Source: CAYMDP01 sp964389375
GTDB taxonomy: Bacteria > Bdellovibrionota > Bdellovibrionia > Bdellovibrionales > UBA1609
DNA: 64,000 nt
NCBI GenBank assembly: GCA_964389375.1
Contig: CAYMDP010000003.1
Coordinates: forward strand, 52,657-116,656
Direction: 5' to 3'
Below the pieces are notes generated by a model that was not told the origin of the DNA, searched no databases, and was given only the letters and a program-made list of their open reading frames with translations. The translations under genes were made by a program, and so were the position numbers. Below are positions 9,655 to 18,298 of the stretch, piece after piece (within the stretch, counting starts at the first letter, position 1; every line of letters starts with the position of its first letter).

Positions 9655-9694
9655 GCAAAGAAGGGGCCGACTCAGACCCCTTCGCATTCTTTGC
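9655..9694. other. Stem-loop
   Basis: GAAGGGG at 9660-9666 pairs with CCCCTTC at 9677-9683. An outer GCAAA at 9655-9659 can pair with TTTGC at 9690-9694 across a bulge. No T-run follows on either strand. On the minus strand it would sit in the leader of the 26-residue frame. Confidence 0.4.
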
Positions 9695-9790
9695 TTAGTA
9701 CTGAAATAACTTCACTTTTATGAGGGGGCTCAAGGTTTGGAAGGCGCCCTTATTGGTAACTTGAGCCCAAAATTGTCCCCCAAAAAGCTC

Positions 9791-9925
9791 TCCAGTTAAG
9801 TCTTCAGTTTTAGAGTTTGAATGAGTTCGAGAGGGCCTCCGCGGTCCAGGATGGACCGGGCGGCGAGGCAGGAAGCCGTGCCCGCTCGAACTCATTCAAA
9901 CTCTAAAACTGAAGACTTAACTGGA
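9791..9925. repeat. Perfect 40-bp inverted repeat with GC-rich core
   Basis: The left arm 9791-9830 is the exact reverse complement of the right arm 9886-9925. The 55-base core is GC-rich and holds its own hairpin, GGTCCA-GGA-TGGACC. The element sits in the 432-bp stretch between the micropeptide start and dusB, which otherwise holds only the stem-loop at 9655 and no gene I can support. No T-run follows, so it is not a simple terminator. Confidence 0.9.
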
Positions 9926-10049
9926 TTCGCAGGCTACGAGCGGGTCCGGATGAATAGCCTGTCTAAGGTTGACAGAAGGGGGGCTCAGTCGGCAAAACCC
10001 AGTAGGTCCTTCCCTTTTGGGCGAGGTCACTTTTCGAAAAGGACTTGTT

Positions 10050-11069
10050 TTGAATTTATTAGAGCAGCTAAAAAAGAATCCCTTCGTCTTGGCTCCAATG
10101 GCTGGAATCACAGATACGGCATTCCGCTCTTTTATGCGAGAGCTTGGGGCCAGTGTGGTGATTTCTGAGTTGGTCTCTGCCAATGGCTTAAAATATAGTC
10201 CCGAAAAGACGAAAAAATTAATGAGATATTCTGAAGATCAAAGACCCGTTGGGATTCAACTTTTTGGGGAAAGCCCAGAAGTGATTGCAGAGGCAGCCAA
10301 AGTCGTCGAGCAATCTGGAGCTGATTTTGTGGACCTTAATTTTGGTTGCCCAGTTCCTAAAGTTGTCAAAAAAGGGGCGGGCTCAGCACTGTTAAAAGAT
10401 CCACTGGCATTTGCCGAAGTTTTACGAGTTGTTAAGTCTGCGGTGCAAATTCCTGTGACAATCAAGGTTCGAACAGGTTGGGATGAGGGGACTCGAAACA
10501 CCCCAGAGCTTGCGCATATTGCTGCAAGCGAGGGTATGACCTGGATTGCAATCCATGGCCGCACTCGCGCTCAAGGATATTCTGGAAAAGCGGATTGGGA
10601 CTATATCGCAGAGGCAAAACTTAAAAGTCCGATTCCTGTCTTGGGTAATGGGGATTTGACTTCTGCCGAGAAGGCCGTGGCCTATCTTAAGTCTAGTGGT
10701 TGTGACGGCGTAATGATCGGAAGGGGATGTTTAAAAAATCCTTGGATTTTTAAAGAGTCCCTAGATCTCTATCAGGATAAGTCATCGTCCGGATCATTTG
10801 CTCATCGCGACTTTAGTTGGGCTTTTGATCGTCTACGCCATTTTTTAAAAGACCAAATGGATGAGAGGGTGACCATTCTTCAAATCAAAAAATTTTCTGC
10901 TTGGTTTTCGGCGGGCTATCCAGACTCGGCACAATTTCGTCGCGAGATATTTAAGTTTAAAGAGCTTGGCCCTCTTTGTGAAACTGTAGAGCAATATTTT
11001 TCTAGCCTTCAGTCCCATTCGCAAACCGATACAAGCCATGAGCCATTTTTGATGGGTGGGCACGGGTAA
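10050..11069 (+). CDS. dusB: tRNA-dihydrouridine synthase
   Basis: This flavoenzyme reduces uridine to dihydrouridine in the tRNA D-loop. The TTG at 10050 is preceded by AAGGA at correct spacing and gives 339 residues starting MNLLEQLKKNPFVLAPMAG. A longer frame from 9969 has an unrelated N-terminus. APMAGITD near residue 15 is the FMN-barrel start, and DLNFGCP holds the catalytic cysteine. KVRTGWD and the GNGDL and MIGRG phosphate-binding loops follow in standard order. The length is normal. Assignment to the DusB branch rather than another Dus is by overall resemblance. Confidence 0.9.
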   Translation: MNLLEQLKKNPFVLAPMAGITDTAFRSFMRELGASVVISELVSANGLKYSPEKTKKLMRYSEDQRPVGIQLFGESPEVIAEAAKVVEQSGADFVDLNFGCPVPKVVKKGAGSALLKDPLAFAEVLRVVKSAVQIPVTIKVRTGWDEGTRNTPELAHIAASEGMTWIAIHGRTRAQGYSGKADWDYIAEAKLKSPIPVLGNGDLTSAEKAVAYLKSSGCDGVMIGRGCLKNPWIFKESLDLYQDKSSSGSFAHRDFSWAFDRLRHFLKDQMDERVTILQIKKFSAWFSAGYPDSAQFRREIFKFKELGPLCETVEQYFSSLQSHSQTDTSHEPFLMGGHG

Positions 11070-11113
11070 AACTGGATTGAGGCATTCAGATTGACCTGTT
11101 AGACTTTTAGACT

Positions 11114-12034
11114 ATGGAAATAGCGATTGAGTCTAGGCGCCTATCAAAAATTGTTCTCGGTCAAAAAATTCTGGACGAGGTGGAACTCTCCATTCCTTCG
11201 GGCACCTGTTTTGGTCTTTTGGGACCAAGCGGCTCAGGAAAATCAAGTTTCTTAAAAATGATTTACGCCGGAAGCGAACCCACAAGTGGTGAGCTTTATG
11301 TCAATGGGCTAATAGTCACTCAGGAACATTCGAAGCGAATAAAATCTAAACTTGGGATCGTTTTGCAGGATGGGGGCTTGGATTCAGACTTTTCGGTATT
11401 TGATAATCTTGTTCTACACGGGATGTATTTTAATCTTCCCAAGAAAAAATCTGTGGCGAAGGCGCGGGATCTTCTTCATCAGTTTTCTCTTCACGAAAAA
11501 GATCAAAGCTCCATCGAAAGTCTTCCTTTAAATCTAAGACGCCGGCTTTCGATTGCGAAGGTTTTGATGTCGGACCCCGAGATTCTTATTTTAGACGAAC
11601 CGACAAAGGACTTGGATCCACGAGGACGAACGCAGCTTTGGGAGATCATAAGAAATTTAAAACGACGCGGCCTGACGATATTGATAGGTACGCAATTGAT
11701 GGATGAAGCCGAAGCTTTATGTGAACAAGTAGCAATGCTTGATAAGGGAAAAGTCTTGGCGGCAGGTGCTCCAAGTGACTTGATCGAAAAATTCATTGGA
11801 ACCGAGATTGTCGAGTTTAAAGTTAAGCCCGGGGACATGGAGTATCACCTTCTTAAGATCCGGAAAGAATTTGAATTTCAAGTGATCCAAAATCGAGTTC
11901 GGGTTTTTATTCCTAAGGATCGCGAGGGACGGGATGCGGTGGCCCACATAGCAAGCGAAGACATCCACATTCGAAGAGCAAATCTTAAAGACGTTTTTAT
12001 GAAAATGGCCGGCTATGAGTCAAAGGAGCTTTGA
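11114..12034 (+). CDS. ABC exporter ATP-binding protein, NodI/DrrA type
   Basis: The protein has 306 residues. The Walker A motif GPSGSGKS lies near residue 37 and the Walker B motif LILDEPT near 155. The signature motif between them is degenerate: LPLNLRRRL stands where LSGGMKRRL is usual. The C-terminal 80 residues form the accessory domain seen in DrrA/NodI-type ATPases. The gene is directly followed by its permease, with the next start at the base after this stop, so the two form one exporter. The substrate is unknown; polysaccharide, lipid or drug export are all seen in the family. The altered signature may lower ATPase activity. Confidence 0.85.
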   Translation: MEIAIESRRLSKIVLGQKILDEVELSIPSGTCFGLLGPSGSGKSSFLKMIYAGSEPTSGELYVNGLIVTQEHSKRIKSKLGIVLQDGGLDSDFSVFDNLVLHGMYFNLPKKKSVAKARDLLHQFSLHEKDQSSIESLPLNLRRRLSIAKVLMSDPEILILDEPTKDLDPRGRTQLWEIIRNLKRRGLTILIGTQLMDEAEALCEQVAMLDKGKVLAAGAPSDLIEKFIGTEIVEFKVKPGDMEYHLLKIRKEFEFQVIQNRVRVFIPKDREGRDAVAHIASEDIHIRRANLKDVFMKMAGYESKEL

Positions 12035-12835
12035 TTGTCCACTTTAAATGCCTTTATGGATCTGATCTCTCTTCCATTGCCCTCGAAGGGCAGCCGACTT
12101 TTTTGGAGACGAAATTTTTATTATTTCCGTACCCATCTTCTGATGAGCACCTTATGGGTCGTCGTCGAGCCCCTTCTTTACCTTTTGGCATTCGGATACG
12201 GGGTTGGCTCTCTGGTCGGAACGGTTTCGGGCCAAACTTATTTAGAATTTATATTTCCAGGTCTTTTGGTTGGATCTGCAGTGATGGTCGCATATTTTGA
12301 GACCACGCTTTCGAGTTACGCGCGTTTAACTCAAACGCATCTTTTCCAGCTGGTATTGACGACTCCCATTTCCGCAAAAGAAATGGCTTACGGAGAGGTT
12401 TTTTGGGGTGCAACCAAAGGAAGTTTTGCCGCAATAAGTATGGCCTTCGTCGGAACTTTGGCCGGCATTCTGCCTTTGACCCTATGGCCAGCACTATTAA
12501 GTTTAAGCTTTGTCTTGTGCTTACTGTTCTCAGGGATTGGCCTTGCGATGACGACTTCAGTTAAGAGCTATGATTCTTTTGTATTCTCTCAAACCGGAGC
12601 TTTAATCCCGATGTATCTTTTTAGCGGGATTTTTTTCCCTCTCGAGATTCTTCCAGAGTATTTGAATAAACTCTCTTGGCTGCTGCCATTGACCCATGGT
12701 GTCTTCTTATCGAGGTCCTGGTATTTTCAGATTTGGGATATTTCTCATGTCCTAAGTTTAATCTATATTTTTACGCTGACCGTTCTTGTCACAAATTGGT
12801 CTGTGGCGCGCCTCGAAAAAAAGATTCTGGCTTAA
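12035..12835 (+). CDS. ABC-2 type permease, NodJ-like
   Basis: The protein has 266 residues with about six hydrophobic segments. The NodJ/ABC-2 signature VEPLLYLLAFGYGVG lies near residues 44-58. The start is a TTG immediately after the ATPase stop, with AGGAG seven bases upstream; the first in-frame ATG is seven codons later. Tight coupling to the ATPase indicates a half-transporter pair. The cargo is not evident from the sequence. Confidence 0.85.
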   Translation: MSTLNAFMDLISLPLPSKGSRLFWRRNFYYFRTHLLMSTLWVVVEPLLYLLAFGYGVGSLVGTVSGQTYLEFIFPGLLVGSAVMVAYFETTLSSYARLTQTHLFQLVLTTPISAKEMAYGEVFWGATKGSFAAISMAFVGTLAGILPLTLWPALLSLSFVLCLLFSGIGLAMTTSVKSYDSFVFSQTGALIPMYLFSGIFFPLEILPEYLNKLSWLLPLTHGVFLSRSWYFQIWDISHVLSLIYIFTLTVLVTNWSVARLEKKILA

Positions 12836-12869
12836 GATTTTTCAGTTAAGTCGCGAAAGCTTAGTTGTT

Positions 12870-14050
12870 TTACAAATTTTCTGATTCTGGATTTTCTTCA
12901 GACTCTAGAATCGTCGGAATCTCTTCGATTTCTTCAGTCTTTTGGACCTCTCCAGGTTCCGGTTGCGGATCGGCGAAATCATCAACACCATTATTTTCAN
13001 NNNNNNNNNNNNNNNNNNNNNNNNNNNNNNNNNNNNNNNNNNNNNNNNNNNNNNNNNNNNNNNNNNNNNNNNNNNNNNNNNNNNNNNNNNNNNNNNNNNG
13101 ACCTCTCCAGGTTCCGGTTGCGGATCGGCGAAATCATCAACACCATTATTTTCATCAGGGATTTGTCCCGAATCCTCAATCTCTGGAATTTCTTCTTCCT
13201 CGGGCTCCTCGAGGCTTTCGTACTCCTCAACTAGGTTTGGATCGGGTTCATTTTCAGAAGAGGGAAGAAAATCCGCTTGTCGAAATTGGTTTGGATCTAG
13301 ATGGGACCAGGGGAACTGCTCAATCTGTTCTTTTGCGATTTGGTATGAAGTTCTAGAAATTCGTTTAAACCGAAGCATACGACTGCAGATATTTAAAATT
13401 CGCTCTCTTGAAAAATTCGTTAAGCCACGATCTTTAACTTTTGAATAGGATTTGGGGTTTGGAAGCAAATAGGCCAAAAATGCCGCCTGCAGAAGGTTGA
13501 TTTGAGAAGGGCTTGTCTTGAAGTAATATTCAGAAGCCGCACGGACTCCATAAACTCCCGGAGCAAACTCGACGACATTAAAATAGAATTCAAGGATTTC
13601 ATTTTTTGAAAAAGTTTTTTCGATTCTATAGGTCAATAGAGCTTCTTTTAGCTTTCGGATTAGACTTTTTTCCTCACTGAGGAATACGTTTTTGGCGAGT
13701 TGTTGCGTGATGGTAGATCCGCCGCGCTTAAATTTTCGGTGCCGGATATTTAAGGACAAACTTGCTTTGAGTTCATGCCAGTCGAAACCATTATGACTAA
13801 AGAAGGCAGCATCTTCGGACAGCATGACGGCCTGAACTAATTCGTGAGGAATCTGGTTTAATTTTGTAAAGTTTCCGCTTGAGGGGCAAAGTCGTACTTG
13901 ATTCATGCTGGTGGTGAGGCACTGTCTTAAGCTGCTGACGTCCGGAGTTGTGCTTAAAGTCCAAACGATCACCATTAAAAATAAGCCCGCAAGACTAAAA
14001 ATAAATATCAGTAGGGTGAAGATGGGAATTTTAAAAATTTTGGCGATCAT
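12870..14050 (-). CDS. mtgA: Monofunctional peptidoglycan transglycosylase (GT51), split by assembly gap
   Basis: It polymerises lipid II into glycan strands at the inner membrane. The start at 14050 overlaps the epimerase stop as ATGA. Residues 8-28 are a membrane segment. E79 in the LSEDAAFFSHNGFDW motif is the likely catalytic glutamate, followed by GGSTITQQLAKN (110-121) and RIEKTFSKNEILEFYFN. There is no transpeptidase domain. Past the GT51 domain is an unusual very acidic, proline-containing tail. The 100-N gap falls in the tail and is flanked by two copies of the same 55 bases. Dropping the gap and one copy (155 bases) restores a single 341-codon frame ending in TAA at 12870. Confidence 0.85.
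12945..13154. other. Scaffold gap with duplicated 55-bp contig ends
   Basis: Ns fill 13000-13099. The 55 bases before the gap (12945-12999) are identical to the 55 after it (13100-13154). This is the pattern left when two contigs overlapping by one assembly k-mer are scaffolded without merging. Confidence 0.9.
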
Positions 14051-15033
14051 ATATTTAACAGGCCTTGTTCTTTGATCCACTGAACACTCTCTTGAATAGC
14101 CACCTTGGCGGGTCGGGGTTTAAGGCCAAGCTCTTTTACCGCCTTAGAGTTATCATACCAATGGAATAAGATTGCCGACCATGCGGCTTCAGAATTTAGA
14201 GGGAACTTTTTGTTGAGGGGTTCGAGAAGATCTCCAATTTGACCCATTATTTTTACGACAGGGTTTGGGAGTTTAATATTTGGGGCGGAGACCCCGGCAC
14301 AGTTTGCGATTTCGCTAAATAATTGCCGAATAAGAATATTTTCTCCGCTAAGGATGTAGCGTTCGCCAAGGCCACCCTTTTCCCAGGCGCTTAGGATTCC
14401 AAAGATGACGTCCTCGATACTGACAACATTGACTCCGCCTGAGGTATAAAAGGGCATTTTGCCTTGAGCAACCTTAAGTTGAGTTTTGCGACTTCCTTTT
14501 TTTGCGTCTCCGGCTCCGTAGATTGTTGAGGGATTGACACAAACAGCATGTAGACCTCGATTTTTAACCGCATCAAGGACATAGTTTTCGGCCGCATTTT
14601 TTGTCTCCCAGTAGCCAAGGTTTAAATGCCTCATATTATAGGGAGAGGTTTCATTTAGAGGAACACCATCAAAACTAGATCCGATCGCAACCACAGAACT
14701 CATGTGAAGCAGTTTTTGAACTTTATTTTTAAGGCAGGCCTCTACAATATTTTGTGTGCCTTTTACATTCACCAACTCCATCTGGGGTCGTTCTTTGCGT
14801 GAGTATCCAATGTGACCCGCCAGGTGAAAAACCGAATGGACTTGTTGGGTCGCAGACAAAAGGCTTTCAAAATTTGTGACGTCGCCTTGAACAACTTCAC
14901 AAGCCTGAGCTGGAAAATCAAAAGGGCCCTTCGGATTGCGGACTAAAGTTCGAACTTCTAGACCTTTCTTTAGGAGACTTTGGACCAGCCAAGCCCCAAC
15001 AAAACCCGTACTTCCTGTCACTAAAACTTTCAT
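14047..15033 (-). CDS. NAD-dependent epimerase/dehydratase family protein
   Basis: The protein has 328 residues. The Rossmann motif VTGSTGFVG sits at residues 5-13, and YWETK near residue 146 gives the YxxxK catalytic pair of extended short-chain dehydrogenases. Overall it resembles dihydroflavonol-reductase/3-beta-HSD-like proteins acting on sugars, lipids or ketones; the substrate cannot be told. The ATG at 15033 has AAGGA five bases upstream and is preferred to the ATG at 15039, which has no spacing. The stop overlaps the transglycosylase start by four bases, so the two are translationally coupled. Confidence 0.8.
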   Translation of the reverse strand: MKVLVTGSTGFVGAWLVQSLLKKGLEVRTLVRNPKGPFDFPAQACEVVQGDVTNFESLLSATQQVHSVFHLAGHIGYSRKERPQMELVNVKGTQNIVEACLKNKVQKLLHMSSVVAIGSSFDGVPLNETSPYNMRHLNLGYWETKNAAENYVLDAVKNRGLHAVCVNPSTIYGAGDAKKGSRKTQLKVAQGKMPFYTSGGVNVVSIEDVIFGILSAWEKGGLGERYILSGENILIRQLFSEIANCAGVSAPNIKLPNPVVKIMGQIGDLLEPLNKKFPLNSEAAWSAILFHWYDNSKAVKELGLKPRPAKVAIQESVQWIKEQGLLNI

Positions 15034-15107
15034 GTGCATCCTTTTTATGGGCTTGTTCGGTCAGAATCAAGAGGTTACCATAAGGATCATCGCGAAAGGG
15101 GATCAAG

Positions 15108-15575
15108 ATGTCAGCTGTTAACTATTTACAAAATGTTTATCTATTTAAGACGCTTAGGTCAGAGCAAATGGAGTTGGTCAGTGAAATCGCTCGAAGGGAA
15201 ACTTTTGCTCCGAATGACGACATATTTAGTCAAGGCGACAAGGCCACGGCACTTTACGTGATCAAATTCGGTTCTGTGCGCATCCATCAGAAAAGCTCTG
15301 AAGGGGATAATATCGAAGTCGCCAGTCTTGGGACCGGAAGCCACTTTGGTGAAATGGCCTTCATTGATAGCGAGCCACGTTCGGCCTCGGCAACAGCGAT
15401 CGAAAAATCTGAGATTGTCGTATTGGATTACGAGCGATTGGCCGAAGTTCTTAAAAAAGATAAGGACATTGCACTCGAGTTTTATAAAGAATTAGGTCAC
15501 TTCCTTTGCGGACGACTTCGCATCACGACAAATGATCTTAGTTTTATTCGCGAGAAGAACCTTAGCCACTTCTAG
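15108..15575 (+). CDS. Stand-alone cyclic-nucleotide-binding domain protein
   Basis: The protein has 155 residues, almost all one CRP-type beta-roll. The phosphate-binding cassette FGEMAFIDSEPRSASATA (80-97) keeps the glutamate (E82) and arginine (R91) that contact cyclic nucleotide in CRP. The helix-turn-helix half of CRP is absent, so it is not itself a transcription factor. A purine-rich AAAGGGGA precedes the ATG. The partner is unknown. It is transcribed towards flbD-motA-motB, which start 108 bp downstream, so a tie to motility is possible but unproven. Confidence 0.8.
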   Translation: MSAVNYLQNVYLFKTLRSEQMELVSEIARRETFAPNDDIFSQGDKATALYVIKFGSVRIHQKSSEGDNIEVASLGTGSHFGEMAFIDSEPRSASATAIEKSEIVVLDYERLAEVLKKDKDIALEFYKELGHFLCGRLRITTNDLSFIREKNLSHF

Positions 15576-15605
15576 GCCCTGTCCTCATTTCGAAGTCTTC
15601 AGTTT

Positions 15606-15633
15606 TAAATCGGCATAGACTTTAGGCCGGATT
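15606..15633 (+). promoter_or_regulatory. Candidate flagellar (FliA-type) promoter
   Basis: TAAA at 15606-15609 and GCCGGATT at 15626-15633 resemble the sigma-28 elements TAAA and GCCGATAA, but with a 16-base rather than 15-base spacer. It lies 50 bp upstream of flbD, where a flagellar promoter would be expected. Confidence 0.35.
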
Positions 15634-15637
15634 CCGC

Positions 15638-15653
15638 GGGGAGATCTCTCCCC
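15638..15653. other. Stem-loop before flbD
   Basis: GGGGAG-ATCT-CTCCCC forms a 6-bp stem with a 4-base loop. No T-run follows. It may end transcription of the cyclic-nucleotide protein weakly, or lie in the flbD leader. Confidence 0.4.
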
Positions 15654-15683
15654 CGGGAAACACAATTGTGTCAGGATAGGTCT

Positions 15684-15908
15684 ATGGTTAAACTTCACCG
15701 CTTAAATGGAACTCCAGTGTTTATCAATTTCGAACTCGTGCGATGGATGGACGCTTCCCCGGACAGTGTTTTGACCTTCACAGATGGAAAAACTTTAATG
15801 GTGAAAGAATCTATGGATGAGATTCTTGTGATCCTTCAACATTATAAAAAATCAATTTTACAAAACATAGAAGTCAGACCTAAGGAAAAGGGGCAGGAAT
15901 GGATTTAA
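15684..15908 (+). CDS. flbD: FlbD family flagellar protein
   Basis: The protein has 74 residues starting MVKLHRLNG, the standard FlbD opening, followed by the F-D-GKTLMVKESMDEI pattern. The family consists of small proteins encoded next to motA or flagellar genes, of unclear biochemical role. The ATG at 15684 follows AGGATAGG; a frame from 15666 would add six unrelated residues. It overlaps the motA start by 10 bases, which places it in one operon with the stator genes. Confidence 0.85.
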   Translation: MVKLHRLNGTPVFINFELVRWMDASPDSVLTFTDGKTLMVKESMDEILVILQHYKKSILQNIEVRPKEKGQEWI

Positions 15909-16669
15909 CCACGGTTGTTGGAATACTTATTGGCCTCGGCGGAATCCTGATCGGAAATACTTTAGAGGGAGGACATTTCTCTTCACTCTTGCAAGGTGCG
16001 GCAGCCCTAATCGTCTTTGGGGGGACTTTTGGCGCCACTGTGGTTGGTAATACGGCCCAAGATCTTCGCTTAGCCTTTGTTCTTTTTAAGGAAAGTCTGA
16101 AATCAGGACAAGAAGATTTAAAAGCTAAAGTTGCCGAAGAGATCAAAGAGTCCGCGGCCATTGCTAGACGAGATTCGCTTCTTGCTTTAGAGGGACGACT
16201 TAAAAGTTATAGCTCGCCATTTATGAGAAATGTCTTTCGGTTGATGATCGACGGAATTGAGCCCGAGACGATTCGAAATCTTTTTGAATCCGAAATTGAT
16301 GTGACTCAGCAGCGCCGTCTTGCTGGTGCCAAAGTTTGGTCTGACGCCGGCGGCTTCGCGCCAACGATCGGTATTATTGGTGCAGTACTCGGTTTGATTA
16401 GTGTTATGGCAAACCTTACGGACACTTCTTTATTGGGACAAGGAATTGCGGTCGCCTTTGTCGCGACTATTTATGGAGTGGGTTCTGCGAATTTGTTCTT
16501 TATTCCCATCGCCAACAAAATTCGCCGAAGGATTCAACAAGAGTCAGAGTTAAAACAAATGATCCTCGAGGGCGGACTTGCGATCGCAAGTGGAATGAAT
16601 CCCTATATTGTCGGCGAAAAAATTGGAGCCTTCATGGGGGACAAGGATAGTTCGGGACACAATCTATGA
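15899..16669 (+). CDS. motA: Flagellar stator protein MotA
   Basis: The protein has 256 residues with four hydrophobic segments, two near the N-terminus and two near residues 155-210, in the MotA/TolQ/ExbB arrangement. The motif GGFAPTIGIIGAVLGLISVM is the conserved TM3 start. With MotB it forms the ion channel that turns the flagellar rotor. The 10-base overlap with flbD and 4-base overlap with motB show an operon. It is clearly separate from tolQ at 23330. Confidence 0.95.
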   Translation: MDLTTVVGILIGLGGILIGNTLEGGHFSSLLQGAAALIVFGGTFGATVVGNTAQDLRLAFVLFKESLKSGQEDLKAKVAEEIKESAAIARRDSLLALEGRLKSYSSPFMRNVFRLMIDGIEPETIRNLFESEIDVTQQRRLAGAKVWSDAGGFAPTIGIIGAVLGLISVMANLTDTSLLGQGIAVAFVATIYGVGSANLFFIPIANKIRRRIQQESELKQMILEGGLAIASGMNPYIVGEKIGAFMGDKDSSGHNL

Positions 16670-17391
16670 AGCGAAGAAAGTCGGATTTGCATGAACACGA
16701 AAGCAGCGAACGCTGGTTAGTGTCCTATGCCGATTTTATAACTTTGATGTTCGCATTTTTTGTCGTTCTTTATGCAACTTCCGAACAGAATACCGAAAAG
16801 GCCAAAGATTTTCAGGACTCGGTTAAAAAGTATCTGATTAAGTCCGCCGGTGGATACGGGGGGAGCGGGGATAAGGTCGAGCAAAACGAACGGTACAACG
16901 CGGTTATCGAACCTCCGCTAAAGACTTTTAAAGTCGACAGTGAAGACACGGCAAAACTTCGAAGAGACCTAGAGGATTATTTGGATTCAAAACTTTCTTC
17001 CGAAGAGAGACGTGAGTTTTTGATGGACCTTAGCTCCGAGGGTCTGGGTGTTCGGATTGTCACCTCAATGTCGGGTCTTTTCGAAAAGGATTCATTAAGT
17101 CTTAAGCCCGCAGCACAAAATTTTTTGGACCATTTAGCGGGTTTAAGTAAATCCCTAGATCGAAGACTTGCCGTCGAAGCCCATGTTGAAAATCGTAAAT
17201 ATTCAAGATTAGACCCTTTAGATTTTTCGGCCCTTAGGGGTTCGGCAATCGTCAAAGCCCTGCAAAAAAGAAACGAGGCCTCATCCATTTCTTTAATCGC
17301 CCAAGGCGCAGCCCGACCCTTAAAGCAAGGCCCAGGCTCTGCCGGCTTAAATGAAAGAATTGAGTTTATCTTTCTTACCGAAGACCTTTAG
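16666..17391 (+). CDS. motB: Flagellar stator protein MotB
   Basis: The protein has 241 residues. One membrane helix (WLVSYADFITLMFAFFVVLY) carries the ion-binding aspartate D23. The linker leads to an OmpA-like peptidoglycan-binding domain in the C-terminal half, with a divergent but recognisable end (GPGSAGLNERIEF). The start overlaps the motA stop as ATGA. A proton or sodium preference cannot be told from this alone. Confidence 0.95.
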   Translation: MKRRKSDLHEHESSERWLVSYADFITLMFAFFVVLYATSEQNTEKAKDFQDSVKKYLIKSAGGYGGSGDKVEQNERYNAVIEPPLKTFKVDSEDTAKLRRDLEDYLDSKLSSEERREFLMDLSSEGLGVRIVTSMSGLFEKDSLSLKPAAQNFLDHLAGLSKSLDRRLAVEAHVENRKYSRLDPLDFSALRGSAIVKALQKRNEASSISLIAQGAARPLKQGPGSAGLNERIEFIFLTEDL

Positions 17392-17419
17392 ACAATCTGT
17401 GAAATGCTAAAGGCAGATA

Positions 17420-18256
17420 TTAAGATTCTCGAGAAATCGTAACTTTTTTGATCGTGATGGGGCTTAAAGGTTTGTCCGATGCGTCCCGCTTTACCTTTGA
17501 AGCTTTCTCAGCAACCTCAAGTCCAGAGACAACTTCTCCAAAAATAGAATAGGCTTTTTTAGGTTTATCCAGAAACTCAGTGGGACCGACGGTGATAAAA
17601 AACTGACTTCCGTTGGTGTTGGGTCCTGCATTTGCCATAGAGACCATTCCCACTTTTCGATGAGATAAGTTGGGGTGAAATTCATCTGCAAATTTGTCAA
17701 CTGGACTTCCGCGTCCGTTTCCAAAGGGACATCCTCCCTGAATCATAAAATTTGGAATGACCCGATGAAAGGTCAATCCGTCGTAAAACGGACGCTTGAC
17801 CAGGCTGCCAAGTTTTCCTTTTGACGCGTCTGTTTCTTTAAACTCTTTTGTGCCTTCAGCAAGGCCGACAAAATTATTTACTGTGTTCGGAGCTTCTTTG
17901 TTGAAAAGCCGAATTCGAATTTGTCCAAGCGACTCTCCACCACTTTCAAGTTCTAAAGTTGCATACACGCGCTTAAACCTCCGGTTATCAGTAATGACGG
18001 CATTCGTTTTTTTTGCAGGGGCCTTTGCTACGGGCTTGGCTTTTACAGGAACCGGTACGGGAGCCGGCGGCGGAACAACAGGAGCAGCGGTGGCTGGCGC
18101 GGCTTCGGGTTCCGGAGTTGCAGCCGCTGGGGCCTCAACATTTTCTCCCGTATCAATTGTGATTTCATCACTTGATTCAGTTTGTGCGGTCGAATTTAAA
18201 GAGAAAACAAAAAAAGAAAAAGCATAGATAAAAGCGATAAATAGAAAACGCGCCAT
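17420..18256 (-). CDS. Secreted cyclophilin-type peptidyl-prolyl isomerase
   Basis: The protein has 278 residues from the ATG at 18256, which follows GAGG at good spacing; ATG and TTG codons about 10 codons upstream lack one. The signal peptide ends near NSTAQ. Next comes a Pro/Ala/Val-rich linker (about residues 30-85), then a cyclophilin domain with FHRVIPNFMIQGG and the active-site block MANAGPNTNGSQFFITV. It should speed prolyl folding in the periplasm. The long linker suggests the domain is held away from a membrane or partner. It lies 42 bp downstream of glnE on the same strand. Confidence 0.9.
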   Translation of the reverse strand: MARFLFIAFIYAFSFFVFSLNSTAQTESSDEITIDTGENVEAPAAATPEPEAAPATAAPVVPPPAPVPVPVKAKPVAKAPAKKTNAVITDNRRFKRVYATLELESGGESLGQIRIRLFNKEAPNTVNNFVGLAEGTKEFKETDASKGKLGSLVKRPFYDGLTFHRVIPNFMIQGGCPFGNGRGSPVDKFADEFHPNLSHRKVGMVSMANAGPNTNGSQFFITVGPTEFLDKPKKAYSIFGEVVSGLEVAEKASKVKRDASDKPLSPITIKKVTISRES

Positions 18257-18298
18257 AGCGGACCTCGATGTAGATATGGATTGCATCAAAAAACGGTA

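Noticed and set aside
9969..10049. N-terminal extension of the dihydrouridine synthase from TTG 9969
   Set aside because: The added residues are unlike the family and a good ribosome binding site precedes TTG 10050.
12945..13154. A 55-bp direct repeat as a biological repeat
   Set aside because: It flanks scaffold Ns exactly, equals a common assembly k-mer length, and its removal restores the gene.
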